Notes: generated from the sequence alone by a model not told the origin. Counted from the stretch's first letter, positions 8,237 through 18,743 are shown. The stretch is 64,000 nt of DNA from Acinetobacter amyesii (GCF_002018365.1 NZ_MVKX01000003.1:1-64000), one strand, 5' to 3'. Translations and numbers: made by a program.

Positions 8237-9160
8237 ATGGCAGATTTAAATATTTCGACAGAAATCACCAGCAGCCTAAAAGGAATGGTCGCCAATCTCA
8301 ATACCGATCGGCTGACGGAATTATTGGTGGCTGTTTTACTGGCAGTCATCGGCTTTCTGATTGCCCGTTTTATCTCGAATACCTTTATTCGTACTGTGGG
8401 GATGCGTTTCAATGCCCATCAACAGTTGGTTTGGCGTCGCGGGATTTTCTATTTCATCTTTTTAATCTTTGTGATGGCCAGTTTAAAAGAAGCCGGCTTT
8501 AAACTCAGCGTGTTCTTGGGTGCAGCGGGTATTTTAACGGTCGCACTGGGTTTTGCATCGCAAACGTCCGCATCCAACCTGATCAGCGGGATGTTCTTGA
8601 TTGGTGAAGGTTCTTTTGAAGTTGGTGATACCATTCAATTGACACTGATTCGTGGGCATACCATTGAAGGTGAAGTGATCTCGATTGATTTACTGTCGGT
8701 CAAATTACTTACGCAGGACAATGTCTATGTCCGCTTGCCGAATGAACAACTGATTCGGGCACCTGTACATAACTTGTCTAAGTTTCCAATACGGCGAATT
8801 CCGATTACCCTTGCGATTAACTTTCATGAAGACATCATCAAAGTCCGTGAAGTTTTATTAGATGCCGTCAGTAAATATCCATTGGTTTTGGCCGACCCTA
8901 AACCTGCCGTGACCGTCACGGCCTTTCGAGAATCTTCCATTGAATTGCTTTTTGCCATTTGGTGTCAAAGAGAGAATTTCCTGAAAGTCCGTGATGAAAT
9001 GCAGGAACGGATTCGCAATGCTTTTGTCGAAAATAAAATTGAAATCCCTGTCCCGAAAATGGGTTTTGTTGACCACCCGCTTTCTACACAAGCAAGCGAT
9101 GCCGACGTCGATCAATATGCCAATGCACATGAGATTCAACGAGAGCCTCAACTCAAATGA
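8237..9160 (+). CDS. Small-conductance mechanosensitive channel, MscS family
   Basis: A 307-residue inner-membrane channel that opens on membrane tension and releases solutes after hypo-osmotic shock. It has three membrane segments (about 32–52, 70–90 and 93–120). The pore-lining TM3 shows the Gly/Ala pattern (LGAAGILTVALGFASQTSASNLISGMFL), broken here only as a landmark. A beta domain follows (VGDTIQL…VRLPNEQL), then a C-terminal mixed domain. The Shine-Dalgarno AAGGGCGAG overlaps the end of the preceding DUF432-like gene. The C-terminal tail beyond about residue 275 is polar. Terminator at 9183–9219. Confidence 0.93.
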   Translation: MADLNISTEITSSLKGMVANLNTDRLTELLVAVLLAVIGFLIARFISNTFIRTVGMRFNAHQQLVWRRGIFYFIFLIFVMASLKEAGFKLSVFLGAAGILTVALGFASQTSASNLISGMFLIGEGSFEVGDTIQLTLIRGHTIEGEVISIDLLSVKLLTQDNVYVRLPNEQLIRAPVHNLSKFPIRRIPITLAINFHEDIIKVREVLLDAVSKYPLVLADPKPAVTVTAFRESSIELLFAIWCQRENFLKVRDEMQERIRNAFVENKIEIPVPKMGFVDHPLSTQASDADVDQYANAHEIQREPQLK

Positions 9161-9182
9161 TGGTCTATAGTTACCGATGTTA

Positions 9183-9219
9183 AAAGCCCTGCATATCATC
9201 AAATGTGCAGGGCTTTTTA
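9183..9219 (+). terminator. Terminator after mscS
   Basis: Stem AAAAGCCCTGCA / TGCAGGGCTTTT followed by a T-run; its A-rich left side means it may also work for the convergent DUF2339 gene. Confidence 0.85.
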
Positions 9220-9282
9220 TCATCTACTATTTATAGCCATCGACCTGTACAGCTTAGTGATCTCGTACCTTTAAGAATTTCA

Positions 9283-12138
9283 TTATGGTTCAATCTTGTC
9301 ATTCGGCATAGGGGCAATATAGGCAATCAAAAGCATGGCAAAACCTGCGGCCATAAATGAAATTACTCTCATGAGAGTGCCGACATGAGATAAATCCAGC
9401 AAGACCAATTTCAAAGTAACCAAGACCAAAATACTGCCACCAAGTAGCCAAACTGAACGTAATTGGCGCTGAGTGGCAAAGCGCATACTCACCAAAGCCA
9501 ATAACACCCACAGCACGGTAAAACTCAGTTGAATGGTCGCATTACCCCAAATGTCTAAACTGTTATAAGGCGTATCCAGATACATATGTAAGGCACGGAG
9601 TACGACATAGCTACTTAACCAAAGTAGCCCTAGGACACTCAACACGGCAGCCAAGCTACGATCTAAACCAGCTTTTAACTGTTGATTCAACATCCATAAA
9701 AAAGCCGCTAACAACAGCAAACTCACTGCATCAAAAGGATTCAGTATCGGCAAGATATATCCCACAAAGGCCTGCTGACTAAATAATTGCGAACTAATGA
9801 TCCAACTCAAAGCCAAAAACAAGCTGCTACGCGCTTGCCAAAACATTTTCCAGGCCGGTTGTTGCGCTTGCCAATAACACCATGCACAAAATATCAGCGG
9901 CAAAATTACCACACTGATATACGGCATACTGGGTATCAGCGTCAGACTGGTCCACGCCAAGCTGCTTAAAATTCCGAGACTGACCCATTCTTTTTCTTCA
10001 CGCACACCGAGTAATGGTCGTAGCCAAAGCAGCGTCAAGCTCAGCCCAGCGAATGCAAAATAAATCTGCTCCATCGTTGAATGCCAAATTAGCTGACCGT
10101 TCTCACTCACTGAAATAACTTGGTACAGCCCCATCACATAGACAGGCACTAGACCCGTCCATTTAATGATGGACCAACTCCACGAAGCTTTTCGTTTTAA
10201 CAAACCTTCATTCACCACCAGATAAGCCACACTGACGATCAATAGACTCAAGGCCAATTGATGACTACTCTGCAGCCAATCTAAGAGCAGCATGATGAAC
10301 ATGGTGGTTGCTGAGAGCATTTGCACACATTGAAAGGCAATACTCGAACTGGAAAGCTGTTTATGAAATGCAGGAACAGCATGCGTCACGATAATGGCCG
10401 CCAAATAGCTCAAACACACGCCCCAATACATCTGTGCAGGGAAATGTGGCAGTTGAACCAAATAATACAGACTTGAACACCCCGCCATCACCAAGAGCGC
10501 CATGCCTAAATAACGGCTGATATTGGACTGCTTGTATAAGGCATATATAAATATCAACGCACCTTCAACTGCCCAACCGACCACACTCCACTGCTCTTTC
10601 AATACTATTGGTGGAATCAATGCCAAGAAAATTAAGGTCAAACTCAAATAACTTTGTGCAATCAGTGGAATCACAGCACTACGTTTACTGATGCTATACA
10701 GTACGGCAAAAAGCGCCGCGAATAGCAAGCTATACCCCGCCTGCCATACCGTTTCCTCAAAATACATCAAATACAATGCCAGATAAGCAAGCACTGGTGC
10801 AGCAAAAATCAGTGCAATATCCAAGGCAGGTTTAAGCTGAAAATGCGCAAGATCTTGTTTTGCCAATAACTGACTAAAACGAAAACCCAGCCAAATAAAA
10901 ATCGCAGCGTGGGCTAAAACCAGCACGCTCATCATCTGACGTTCGGTGGTGTATCCGTGGTAAAAAGCATATCCACCACCCATAATCACCGTCATCAAAA
11001 ATGCGATTTGATTCAGATATTTCCACGGTCTTAAAGTACTCATGACCGCAACAGCCAGATTAATTACAAGATAATAGGCGATGAATTCCGTTGCAGTTGC
11101 ATCACGAACAGGCAAGGTAAATGGCGCAAGATAGGCGATCAGCATTGCCATGATCGCCAGTTCTACCGACTGTTGTTTCAAACTGAGCCAAATCGTCAAT
11201 GCCATAAGCACTGCATACAGTACACAGGCCATGCCAAAGCCCGCAATCACCGCATTGTAATAGGCAAAAAATAAGGTCAAAAACAGCGCTGCAAGACCCA
11301 AACCTTCTAGCGCCAAGGCAAAACTTCGATTTTTGGCTTGCAGCCAATATCCTAGTCCGACAACACCAGCACTGATCAAACTCACAATCAACAGCTTCAT
11401 GGCCAAGCTTAGTTGCCAATGCTCTGTGGCAAATCTAAGTAATAGCACCACGCCAATCACCAAGACCAGTACAGCCACTTTTAACACGGGATTGCCTTGG
11501 AAAAGCCATTGCTGAATTTGACTAGATAGATTTGGCGCAGACTTGGATGGTGTATTAGTAGACGATGAATTGACTACTGCCTGATGTCTAGCTGTACCAA
11601 CTGCCGTCGCGGGATGTACAAATGGTGTATTGTCAGAATCAAAAATTTCAGGACGGTCTATTGTAGGCGCTGATATTGAAGTAGCTGCATGACTCGATTG
11701 CGACTGAAGCGCACGTCCTTGCAATAGATGCAGCTGACGTTCTAATCGTTTCAGCCAACGCAGAAAAAAATAGACCCACAGGCTTATCCCAATCGCAACT
11801 AAATATCCCAATTCTGTTAACAGTCCAACGACCGTTAATAACGATGCAATATATAACGGAACCTTTGATGTCACTTGAAATGGTTGTTTGGATGAGCTCA
11901 GTGCATCAGCGCCGTGCTGCAAATCATCGACATAATTCATCACACTGAGCATAAAACCGATACCACTGATATAACTCAGGATTCGGACATCTAAATACCA
12001 TGCCCCGATCCCTACCATGATCAGCGTCATCAACCAAATCATCTTGATTTCATTATTCTGTTTCAGCATACCTGCTTCGTCATTTTCCTGAATGTTTTGA
12101 TGATACATGAGCCTGACCGATGGATTAAAACTATTCAT
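9283..12138 (-). CDS. Large polytopic membrane protein, DUF2339 family
   Basis: A roughly 950-residue inner-membrane protein with more than 20 hydrophobic segments. There are two helices near the N-terminus, a polar Ser/Thr-rich linker (about 145–205), then an almost continuous run of membrane helices to the end. This architecture and length match DUF2339, a family of unknown function. The start is uncertain: ATGs at 12138, 12108 and 12069 are all in frame and none has a good Shine-Dalgarno. The 12138 start leaves only 94 bp to the divergent polA. No neighbour points to a role. Confidence 0.8.
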   Translation of the reverse strand: MNSFNPSVRLMYHQNIQENDEAGMLKQNNEIKMIWLMTLIMVGIGAWYLDVRILSYISGIGFMLSVMNYVDDLQHGADALSSSKQPFQVTSKVPLYIASLLTVVGLLTELGYLVAIGISLWVYFFLRWLKRLERQLHLLQGRALQSQSSHAATSISAPTIDRPEIFDSDNTPFVHPATAVGTARHQAVVNSSSTNTPSKSAPNLSSQIQQWLFQGNPVLKVAVLVLVIGVVLLLRFATEHWQLSLAMKLLIVSLISAGVVGLGYWLQAKNRSFALALEGLGLAALFLTLFFAYYNAVIAGFGMACVLYAVLMALTIWLSLKQQSVELAIMAMLIAYLAPFTLPVRDATATEFIAYYLVINLAVAVMSTLRPWKYLNQIAFLMTVIMGGGYAFYHGYTTERQMMSVLVLAHAAIFIWLGFRFSQLLAKQDLAHFQLKPALDIALIFAAPVLAYLALYLMYFEETVWQAGYSLLFAALFAVLYSISKRSAVIPLIAQSYLSLTLIFLALIPPIVLKEQWSVVGWAVEGALIFIYALYKQSNISRYLGMALLVMAGCSSLYYLVQLPHFPAQMYWGVCLSYLAAIIVTHAVPAFHKQLSSSSIAFQCVQMLSATTMFIMLLLDWLQSSHQLALSLLIVSVAYLVVNEGLLKRKASWSWSIIKWTGLVPVYVMGLYQVISVSENGQLIWHSTMEQIYFAFAGLSLTLLWLRPLLGVREEKEWVSLGILSSLAWTSLTLIPSMPYISVVILPLIFCAWCYWQAQQPAWKMFWQARSSLFLALSWIISSQLFSQQAFVGYILPILNPFDAVSLLLLAAFLWMLNQQLKAGLDRSLAAVLSVLGLLWLSSYVVLRALHMYLDTPYNSLDIWGNATIQLSFTVLWVLLALVSMRFATQRQLRSVWLLGGSILVLVTLKLVLLDLSHVGTLMRVISFMAAGFAMLLIAYIAPMPNDKIEP

Positions 12139-12232
12139 CAGTGATTCGGTAAGTTACATATACAATCTAGACTCAGCGTACGGGCAAAAAATCACGTACA
12201 ATAAAACCGTTTTCAGGATTAGGAAATTATCC

Positions 12233-14998
12233 ATGCCACCATTTGTCTTGGTCGATGGCTCATACTTTTTATTTCGTGCCTACCATGCACTGCCACCATT
12301 AACCACTTCAACCGGTTTGCATACCAATGCAATCCGAGGTGCCATTTCTGCCATCCAAAAATTAATGCGTCGTATTCAACCGACGCATATGGCCGTTATT
12401 TTCGATACACCTGAACCAACCTTCCGTCATGAATTGTCCCCGATTTATAAGGGTGACCGTCCAAGCATGCCTGAAGAGTTATCACAACAAATTCCATATC
12501 TTCATGCATTAATTCGTGCTCTAGGAATTCCGCTGCATATGTTGCCGGGTGCTGAAGCCGATGACATTATCGGAACTTTAGCCAAACGCGCTGAAGCAGC
12601 CGGTCATCAAGTTTTGATCTCCACCGGTGACAAAGACATGGCGCAGCTCGTTACTGAGCGTGTCACTTTAGAAGACAGCTTCAAAGACAAACCGATGGAT
12701 GTTCAAGGTGTTTTTGAAAAATTTGGGGTGTGGCCGAATCAAATCATTGACTACCTTACGCTGATGGGCGACGCCTCTGACGGCATCCGTGGTGTACCCG
12801 GTGTTGGTGCAAAAACGGCAGCGAAACTTTTAACCGAATACGGCTCGATTGGCGGCATTTTAGAAAATGTCGACAGTATTAAAGGTAAAGTCGGTCAAAA
12901 CATTAAAGACAATGTCGAAGGGATTACTCTTGACCACCAACTGGCGAGCATTGTTTGTGATCTCGACATGGGCCTTAAATACGAAGATCTGAAACTTGCT
13001 GATCCAAATATTCCAGCACTGCGTGATTTATATACGGAACTAGAATTCCGTAACCAACTGCAGTCATTAGATCATCCGAACAACCCCAATGGTGCAACCT
13101 ACAAACAAGCAGCCAAAGCAATCAACACCACGGCGACTGTAGCCAATGCACCTGAAGTGGAAGATCAAGCGGACAAAACCAGTGTTGATGATTTACTTGG
13201 TGAAGCTCGGTATCACACGGTATTGACCCAAGAAGATTGGGATGTGTTATTTAAACGTCTGAGCACTGAAAAGCGTTTTGCCTTTGATACCGAAACCACT
13301 AGCCTTGACTACCGCGTGGCGCAGATTGTAGGTTTCTCGGTGGCTTTAGATGCACATGATGCCTATTACGTGCCGCTTGCGCATGATTATGAAGGTGCGC
13401 CGCAACAACTTGATCGCGACACAATCCTGAATCAACTCAAACCTTTACTTGAAAATAATGACGTACAAAAAATTGGTCATCATCTCAAGTATGATGCACA
13501 TGTCTTAGAAAATCATGGCATTCATTTGGCAGGTTGGTATTTCGATACCATGTTGGCCTCTTATGTCCTTAACTCTGTGGCAACTCGTCATGGAATGGAT
13601 GATGTTGCGCGTTTGTATTTAAGTCATCTCACAACGACGTTCGAACAAGTGGCCGGCAAAGGTGCAAAACAAAAGACTTTTAACCAAATTGAGCTCGAAA
13701 CGGCAGCCCATTATGCCGCAGAAGATGCCCATGTGACCTATCGTCTGTATGAAGTACTCGATAAGAAGTTACAAGCCCATCCGGAACTGATCAATATTTT
13801 GCACAATATTGAAATGCCAGTTGCCCGTGTTCTGACCTCTATGGAAGAAAACGGCATTGAGCTAGATATGGAATTCCTCGACCAACTTGGTGTGGAATTT
13901 GCCAATACCATTCAAAATTTAGAAACCGAAATTACCGATCTTGCGGGTCAAAGCTTCAATGTCAGCTCACCAAAACAAGTTGGCGAGATTCTGTTTGATA
14001 AATTAGGCTTAAAAGGTGGTAAAAAAACCTCTACAGGTCAGTACAGTACCAGTGAAAGTGTTCTAGAGAAAATCGATCATCCGATTACTGACCTAATTTT
14101 GGAATATCGTGGTCTCTCTAAACTGAAAAGCACTTATACCGATGGTCTGTTAAAGCAAGTGAATAATGACACACATCGTGTGCATACCAGTTACCACCAA
14201 GCTTTAACGGCTACAGGTCGTCTGTCATCCACAGATCCAAACTTGCAAAACATTCCTGTACGTGAAGATATTGGACGTCAAATCCGTAAAGCCTTTATTG
14301 CACCTGAAGGTCGCATTTTATTGGCAGCCGATTACTCGCAAATCGAATTACGTTTAATGGCACATTTCTCGCAAGATCATGCATTGGTCGATGCCTTCAA
14401 TCATGGACAAGACGTACATAAACGTACTGCGGCAGAAGTTTTGGGCATTCCACTCGATGAAGTGACCAGCAACCAACGTCGTCAAGCCAAAGCGGTGAAC
14501 TTCGGCCTGCTCTATGGTATGTCTGAATTTGGTTTGACCCGTCAGTTGGGTTTCACTCGTGAAGAGTCACGTAACTATATTGGTAAATACTTCCAACGCT
14601 ACCCAGGTGTTTTGGAATATATGGAACGTACTCGCCAAGTCGCACGTGAACAAGGTTTTGTGGAAACCATTTTAGGTCGTCGTCTGTATACACCGGACAT
14701 TATGGCGAGCAACAAAATGGTGAAACAAGGTGCTGAACGTGCAGCGATTAATGCGCCGCTACAAGGTTCTGCGGCGGATATTATTAAATTGGCCATGATT
14801 GCCGTCGATAAAATCTTACCGAAAGATCAAGCCAAAATGTTACTGCAAGTACACGATGAATTGGTGTTTGAAGTTGATGCTGCAATTGCTGACGAACTCT
14901 CTGCCCAACTGGCTGAAGTGATGCAGTCTGTGTTGAAAATTTCCGTTCCACTGATTGTGGAAGTGGGTCAAGGTAATAACTGGGACGAAGCACACTAA
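12233..14998 (+). CDS. polA: DNA polymerase I
   Basis: DNA polymerase I, used for Okazaki fragment processing and repair. About 921 aa with three domains. The 5'-3' exonuclease is residues 1–290 (helix-hairpin-helix LMGDASDGIRGVPGVG). The proofreading 3'-5' exonuclease is about 330–520, with an intact Asp-x-Glu motif (FDTETTSLDY, near 352). The polymerase domain has motif A DYSQIELR (near 700), motif B (RRQAKAVNFGLLYG) and motif C VHDELVFE (near 875). The start ATG at 12233 gives the standard MPPFVLVDGS N-terminus and has AGGA upstream; the frame is open further upstream but that part is not conserved polymerase sequence. Single gene, with a terminator downstream. Confidence 0.98.
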   Translation: MPPFVLVDGSYFLFRAYHALPPLTTSTGLHTNAIRGAISAIQKLMRRIQPTHMAVIFDTPEPTFRHELSPIYKGDRPSMPEELSQQIPYLHALIRALGIPLHMLPGAEADDIIGTLAKRAEAAGHQVLISTGDKDMAQLVTERVTLEDSFKDKPMDVQGVFEKFGVWPNQIIDYLTLMGDASDGIRGVPGVGAKTAAKLLTEYGSIGGILENVDSIKGKVGQNIKDNVEGITLDHQLASIVCDLDMGLKYEDLKLADPNIPALRDLYTELEFRNQLQSLDHPNNPNGATYKQAAKAINTTATVANAPEVEDQADKTSVDDLLGEARYHTVLTQEDWDVLFKRLSTEKRFAFDTETTSLDYRVAQIVGFSVALDAHDAYYVPLAHDYEGAPQQLDRDTILNQLKPLLENNDVQKIGHHLKYDAHVLENHGIHLAGWYFDTMLASYVLNSVATRHGMDDVARLYLSHLTTTFEQVAGKGAKQKTFNQIELETAAHYAAEDAHVTYRLYEVLDKKLQAHPELINILHNIEMPVARVLTSMEENGIELDMEFLDQLGVEFANTIQNLETEITDLAGQSFNVSSPKQVGEILFDKLGLKGGKKTSTGQYSTSESVLEKIDHPITDLILEYRGLSKLKSTYTDGLLKQVNNDTHRVHTSYHQALTATGRLSSTDPNLQNIPVREDIGRQIRKAFIAPEGRILLAADYSQIELRLMAHFSQDHALVDAFNHGQDVHKRTAAEVLGIPLDEVTSNQRRQAKAVNFGLLYGMSEFGLTRQLGFTREESRNYIGKYFQRYPGVLEYMERTRQVAREQGFVETILGRRLYTPDIMASNKMVKQGAERAAINAPLQGSAADIIKLAMIAVDKILPKDQAKMLLQVHDELVFEVDAAIADELSAQLAEVMQSVLKISVPLIVEVGQGNNWDEAH

Positions 14999-15018
14999 TT
15001 CATTCACGTTCATTCACG

Positions 15019-15055
15019 CCTTTCTCCCTCTAGGAGGAAGGTTGGATGGAGGTGA
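15019..15055. repeat. Degenerate REP-like palindrome downstream of polA
   Basis: A pyrimidine-rich arm CCTTTCTCC and a purine-rich arm GGAGGAAGG form a hairpin, followed by GTTGGATGGAGGTGAG. This is the layout of the common 'CTCTCCC…GGGAGAGGG' intergenic repeats of gammaproteobacteria. It resembles in style, but is not identical to, the longer element at 26092–26198. Confidence 0.5.
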
Positions 15056-15104
15056 GATATCTCCTCGTAGATATTTATTGTTTTACACCGCATTTTAAAT
15101 CCAC

Positions 15105-15134
15105 AAAAAAGGACGCCTCGGCGTCCTTTTTAAT
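15105..15134. terminator. Bidirectional terminator between polA and yggT
   Basis: Perfect stem AAAAGGACGCC / GGCGTCCTTTT with a two-base loop, between convergent genes. Confidence 0.85.
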
Positions 15135-15154
15135 TTAACTCGTCTTAGCTCAGA

Positions 15155-15718
15155 CTAAAGACCAGTCAATAATGCAATTGCGACTTGTTTCATAATGGTT
15201 TCCGCAACCAACAATGCCAAAATCGCAAAAATGGGCGACAAGTCAATCATCCCCATATTTGGAAGAATACGACGGAATGGTGCAAGTAGCGGTTCTGCCA
15301 ATTCTTGAACCACTTCAATATAAGGCGAACGTGACTGACTAAACATCACGACCCAACTCAAAATAATCGATGCAAAAATTAAGTAACGACAGAAACGAAT
15401 TAAATCCTGAATCATGGTCACAAAGGTCATAATGATCAGATGGAATGGGCTATTCACTGCCACGCCAGACAAATACATCAAACCAAACATTTTTAACAAA
15501 TACAGAATCACCACCAACACCAATGCTGCGGTATTCACTCGACCTTTGGCCAAAGTTGGGAAAATTCGGCTAAAGATGTCGACAATTTTTGTTGCTTTTG
15601 CTGTTGCCAAAACCACAGGGTTATATGGACTCACGGCAGCAAGCTGCATTAAAAAACGGAAAAATACGAGCAAAATTGCAACGTTAATAATGATTCCAAA
15701 AATTTGAGCAGAGCCCAT
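15155..15718 (-). CDS. yggT: YggT family integral membrane protein
   Basis: A 187-residue inner-membrane protein built of two YggT repeats (about 1–95 and 100–187), each with two membrane helices; E. coli YggT has the same layout. The repeat signatures are LMQLAAVSPYNPVVLA and the later ELAEPLLAPFRRILP. The family is linked to osmotic adaptation and is commonly encoded next to proC, as here (28 bp downstream). Last gene of the operon ppx–accA–tilS–proC–yggT. Confidence 0.9.
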   Translation of the reverse strand: MGSAQIFGIIINVAILLVFFRFLMQLAAVSPYNPVVLATAKATKIVDIFSRIFPTLAKGRVNTAALVLVVILYLLKMFGLMYLSGVAVNSPFHLIIMTFVTMIQDLIRFCRYLIFASIILSWVVMFSQSRSPYIEVVQELAEPLLAPFRRILPNMGMIDLSPIFAILALLVAETIMKQVAIALLTGL

Positions 15719-15745
15719 ACTTGAACTTTCCTAAATCAAATCGAA

Positions 15746-16576
15746 TTATTTGGTGCTTTCGCTTAACTCTTGTGCCAATTCTTGGCTACGCTTTTGCGCT
15801 GCTGCTAAAGCGGCCTGAATATTTTGTGAAATCTGAGCACGATCAAATACTTCAATCGCAGCTTGTGTTGTACCGTTTGGAGAGGTTACATTTTTACGTA
15901 ACTCCGCAGGACTGTTGGCACTGGTAATCGCCATTTGTGCGGCACCTAATGCAGTTTGCAAGGTTAGTGCTGTAGCCACTTTTTCATCCAAGCCCATGTT
16001 TTTACCTGCACGGATCATACTTTCCATCATATAGAAAAAGTATGCAGGACCTGAGCCAGAAACAGCTGTGACCGCATCAATTTGCGCTTCTGAGTTTACC
16101 CAAAGTGTTAAACCAGTTGAAGCCAAAACTTGACTTGCAAGATCACGATCTTCAGCTGAAACTGCTTCACCTGCATATAAACCATGCGCACCGGTTTGAA
16201 CTAAAGCCGGTGTATTTGGCATGACACGAACAATACGCTCTGTGCCTAATAATTTTGAAATCGTTGCAATTTCTGCACCTGCAACAATTGAAATCACTAA
16301 CTTCCCTTCTAGCAAACCTTGTAATGGTGCCAAAACTTTTGCCAACACCTGAGGTTTAACTGCAAAAAGAACAATGTCAGCATCTCGAATTGCTACAACA
16401 TTATCATCCGTCACATGCAAATCTTTTTCAGCCAAAAGCTCACGTACTTTTTCTACGGGATCTGAAACTGTAATACGTGTAGTCGGGACACCACGTGCAA
16501 TTAGGCCACCAATTAAAGCCTGTGCCATGTTGCCGCCACCAATGAAACTGATATTACAATTTAGAATTGCGCTCAT
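15746..16576 (-). CDS. proC: Pyrroline-5-carboxylate reductase
   Basis: Catalyses the last step of proline synthesis, NAD(P)H-dependent reduction of pyrroline-5-carboxylate. 276 aa: an N-terminal Rossmann fold with the dinucleotide motif FIGGGNMAQALIGG (about 11–24), the conserved VRVMPNTPA stretch (about 116–124), and the C-terminal dimerisation domain with SGSGPAYFF (about 173–181) and TSPNGTT. Its ATG overlaps the tilS stop codon by four bases (ATGA), indicating translational coupling. Confidence 0.97.
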   Translation of the reverse strand: MSAILNCNISFIGGGNMAQALIGGLIARGVPTTRITVSDPVEKVRELLAEKDLHVTDDNVVAIRDADIVLFAVKPQVLAKVLAPLQGLLEGKLVISIVAGAEIATISKLLGTERIVRVMPNTPALVQTGAHGLYAGEAVSAEDRDLASQVLASTGLTLWVNSEAQIDAVTAVSGSGPAYFFYMMESMIRAGKNMGLDEKVATALTLQTALGAAQMAITSANSPAELRKNVTSPNGTTQAAIEVFDRAQISQNIQAALAAAQKRSQELAQELSESTK

Positions 16577-17949
16577 GATTGAAGATCCGATATTGCAGAT
16601 TTAGCGTTAAGAGATAATGTTGGTTGCCAGCCAGCTTGAGTACAAAATTCAGACTGCGCCAACCAAAAGCCCTGAGGCGTAAAGACGCCTAGCATAACAT
16701 TATCTCGGCTTAATATTTGAATAGTATGACGCTGCCATGGAAAAATTTGCGCCTGCTGAATGGCTTTTTTCAAGGGCCAACTTCCGACACGACCATATAA
16801 ATGAATTTTTTCGCCGCCAAGACGTGGGCGAATCTGCAGTTGCTGCCCCAATAATTCAGGTGATAAGCCAAGCTCTGAGGGTTGAATCACAAAATGTCCT
16901 GCAGGCAACTTGAGGCACTGACCTGCAACACAAGTTACAACCTCAACCTCTTGAATGGATTTTACTGGCAGATAATCCGCTTTGGCAATTCGATGAAGTT
17001 GTTGTTGAAAGCGCAGATAATAAAATCCATTCCAGTGTAATGCCGCTTGCGAGTCTTCGCGTGAATTAATCACTTCTGAAACTAAACGCTGTACCATTTC
17101 AAAACTTGGACGATATTGCCCCTCACCTTTCATCCAGTGTGATAACAACTGACGCTGACGTGCCTGACTGAGCTGTTGTAATGCCGCCAAAGATAACGCT
17201 TGCGATGAACCACAGGCCGCTAAATCTTGTTGCAACACCTCATATAAAATTTCATCAGCATCTTGCATCAAGTAACTGGTTCGACTCAGAGCTTGCTGCA
17301 TTTTAGGAAATCGCTTACTGAGTAGTGGCCACAAAATTTCACGACTCCACGCACGGTCATAGTCGGTATCAAAATTGGTGAGGTCTTGAATATTTTGCAC
17401 ATGCAGCTTTGCTGCCCATTGGCAAATTTGCTCACGTGAAAGATCTAATAGCGGACGCCATAATGTAAAATCTTCACGCACATCGAATTTTTTCATGGCA
17501 GAAAGGCCATGGACACCCGCACCTGAAAGTAGCCGCAACATCAGTGTCTCGGCTTGATCTTGCTGATGATGCGCGAGTACCAATATTTCATCTGCTTGTA
17601 AATGTTGAGCAAAGGCTTGATAGCGGGCCGAGCGTGCTTGATTTTCAAGGTTACCTTGCGCAACCTGAACTTTTTGTATGATGAATGGAAGATTCAGCGC
17701 TGCACACTGAGCACGTACAAATTCACCCCAAGCGTGACTACACGTTTGCAGTTGGTGATCAATATAAATTACCCGTATTTTTTCAGGGCACAAAAACGAC
17801 ATAAGATGCAGCAGCAACATGGAATCCATGCCACCACTACATCCTATTAAAAATCGGCTTTGTTCAGGCAGCGCCTGAATTTGACTTAAGCAGTCAGCCC
17901 TAAATTGTCGCTGCCAAACTTCATTAAACGCTGATAACGCGCTTCGCAT
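16573..17949 (-). CDS. tilS: tRNA(Ile)-lysidine synthase
   Basis: Modifies C34 of the tRNA-Ile CAU anticodon to lysidine so that it reads AUA and accepts isoleucine. 458 aa: an N-type ATP-pyrophosphatase domain with P-loop SGGMDSMLL (about 39–47) and the [19 protein letters not shown] block, then linker, TilS substrate-binding and C-terminal domains. The chosen start at 17949 lies inside the end of accA (64-base overlap). No other start is available before the P-loop, where the next methionine would cut into the catalytic motif. Part of the ppx–accA–tilS–proC–yggT operon. Confidence 0.95.
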   Translation of the reverse strand: MRSALSAFNEVWQRQFRADCLSQIQALPEQSRFLIGCSGGMDSMLLLHLMSFLCPEKIRVIYIDHQLQTCSHAWGEFVRAQCAALNLPFIIQKVQVAQGNLENQARSARYQAFAQHLQADEILVLAHHQQDQAETLMLRLLSGAGVHGLSAMKKFDVREDFTLWRPLLDLSREQICQWAAKLHVQNIQDLTNFDTDYDRAWSREILWPLLSKRFPKMQQALSRTSYLMQDADEILYEVLQQDLAACGSSQALSLAALQQLSQARQRQLLSHWMKGEGQYRPSFEMVQRLVSEVINSREDSQAALHWNGFYYLRFQQQLHRIAKADYLPVKSIQEVEVVTCVAGQCLKLPAGHFVIQPSELGLSPELLGQQLQIRPRLGGEKIHLYGRVGSWPLKKAIQQAQIFPWQRHTIQILSRDNVMLGVFTPQGFWLAQSEFCTQAGWQPTLSLNAKSAISDLQS

Positions 17950-18710
17950 CGTTCGTTTGCATCCATTGGTTGCAGTTCTTCTAGAGCTTGCTTCAAGACC
18001 ACTTTCAAATCCTGCATGACTTTTTCAGGGTTTAAATGTGCGCCTTCCGCTTCGTCCACCACGTATTCCACAATGCCCATCTTCTGCAATTTATCTGCCG
18101 TCAATGCCAATGCTTCACTTGCTTGTTCTGCTTTTTCTGCAGTTTTCCACAAAATAGATGCACAGCCTTCCGGTGAAATCACTGAATAAATACTGTGAGA
18201 TAGCATAATCACACGGTCAGCTACGCCGATACCGAGCGCACCACCCGAACCACCTTCACCCAATACCGTTGCCACCACAGGCACTTTAAGTGAAGAAAGC
18301 TGAGCTAAGCTGGTTGCAATCGCTTCAGCCTGACCACGCTCTTCTGCACCCACGCCTGGGTATGCACCCATGGTATCAATAAAGGTAAAGACGGGCAGAT
18401 TAAAACGCTCCGCCATATCCAATAAACGCTGTGCTTTACGGTAACCTTCTGGGTTACTCATTCCAAAATTATGCTGTAATTTTTCACGTGTACTACGACC
18501 ACGGTGCTGACCTACGATCATCACAGGCTGACCATCTAAACGAGCCAAACCACCAATCATCGCGCCGTCATCACCAAATAGGCGGTCACCGTGCAAAGCA
18601 TCGAACTCTGTAAAAATTTCGCCAACATAATCCAAAAACTGCGGACGTTCAGGATGACGTGCGATCTGAACCGTAGTCCAGGCTTTAGATTGAGCTGCTT
18701 TATTTTTCAT
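17886..18710 (-). CDS. accA: Acetyl-CoA carboxylase carboxyltransferase subunit alpha (short form)
   Basis: With AccD it transfers the carboxyl group from carboxybiotin to acetyl-CoA, giving malonyl-CoA. At 274 aa it is about 45 residues shorter than E. coli AccA (319). It begins at the [14 protein letters not shown] segment and lacks the N-terminal helical region. An in-frame TAA nine codons upstream rules out a missed extension. The crotonase-fold core is complete ([39 protein letters not shown]). It starts 33 bp after ppx and overlaps tilS by 64 bp. The Shine-Dalgarno is weak. Confidence 0.95.
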   Translation of the reverse strand: MKNKAAQSKAWTTVQIARHPERPQFLDYVGEIFTEFDALHGDRLFGDDGAMIGGLARLDGQPVMIVGQHRGRSTREKLQHNFGMSNPEGYRKAQRLLDMAERFNLPVFTFIDTMGAYPGVGAEERGQAEAIATSLAQLSSLKVPVVATVLGEGGSGGALGIGVADRVIMLSHSIYSVISPEGCASILWKTAEKAEQASEALALTADKLQKMGIVEYVVDEAEGAHLNPEKVMQDLKVVLKQALEELQPMDANERCEARYQRLMKFGSDNLGLTA

Positions 18711-18743
18711 AGGTCGATCATTATCCCTAACTTAACTGGTCTG

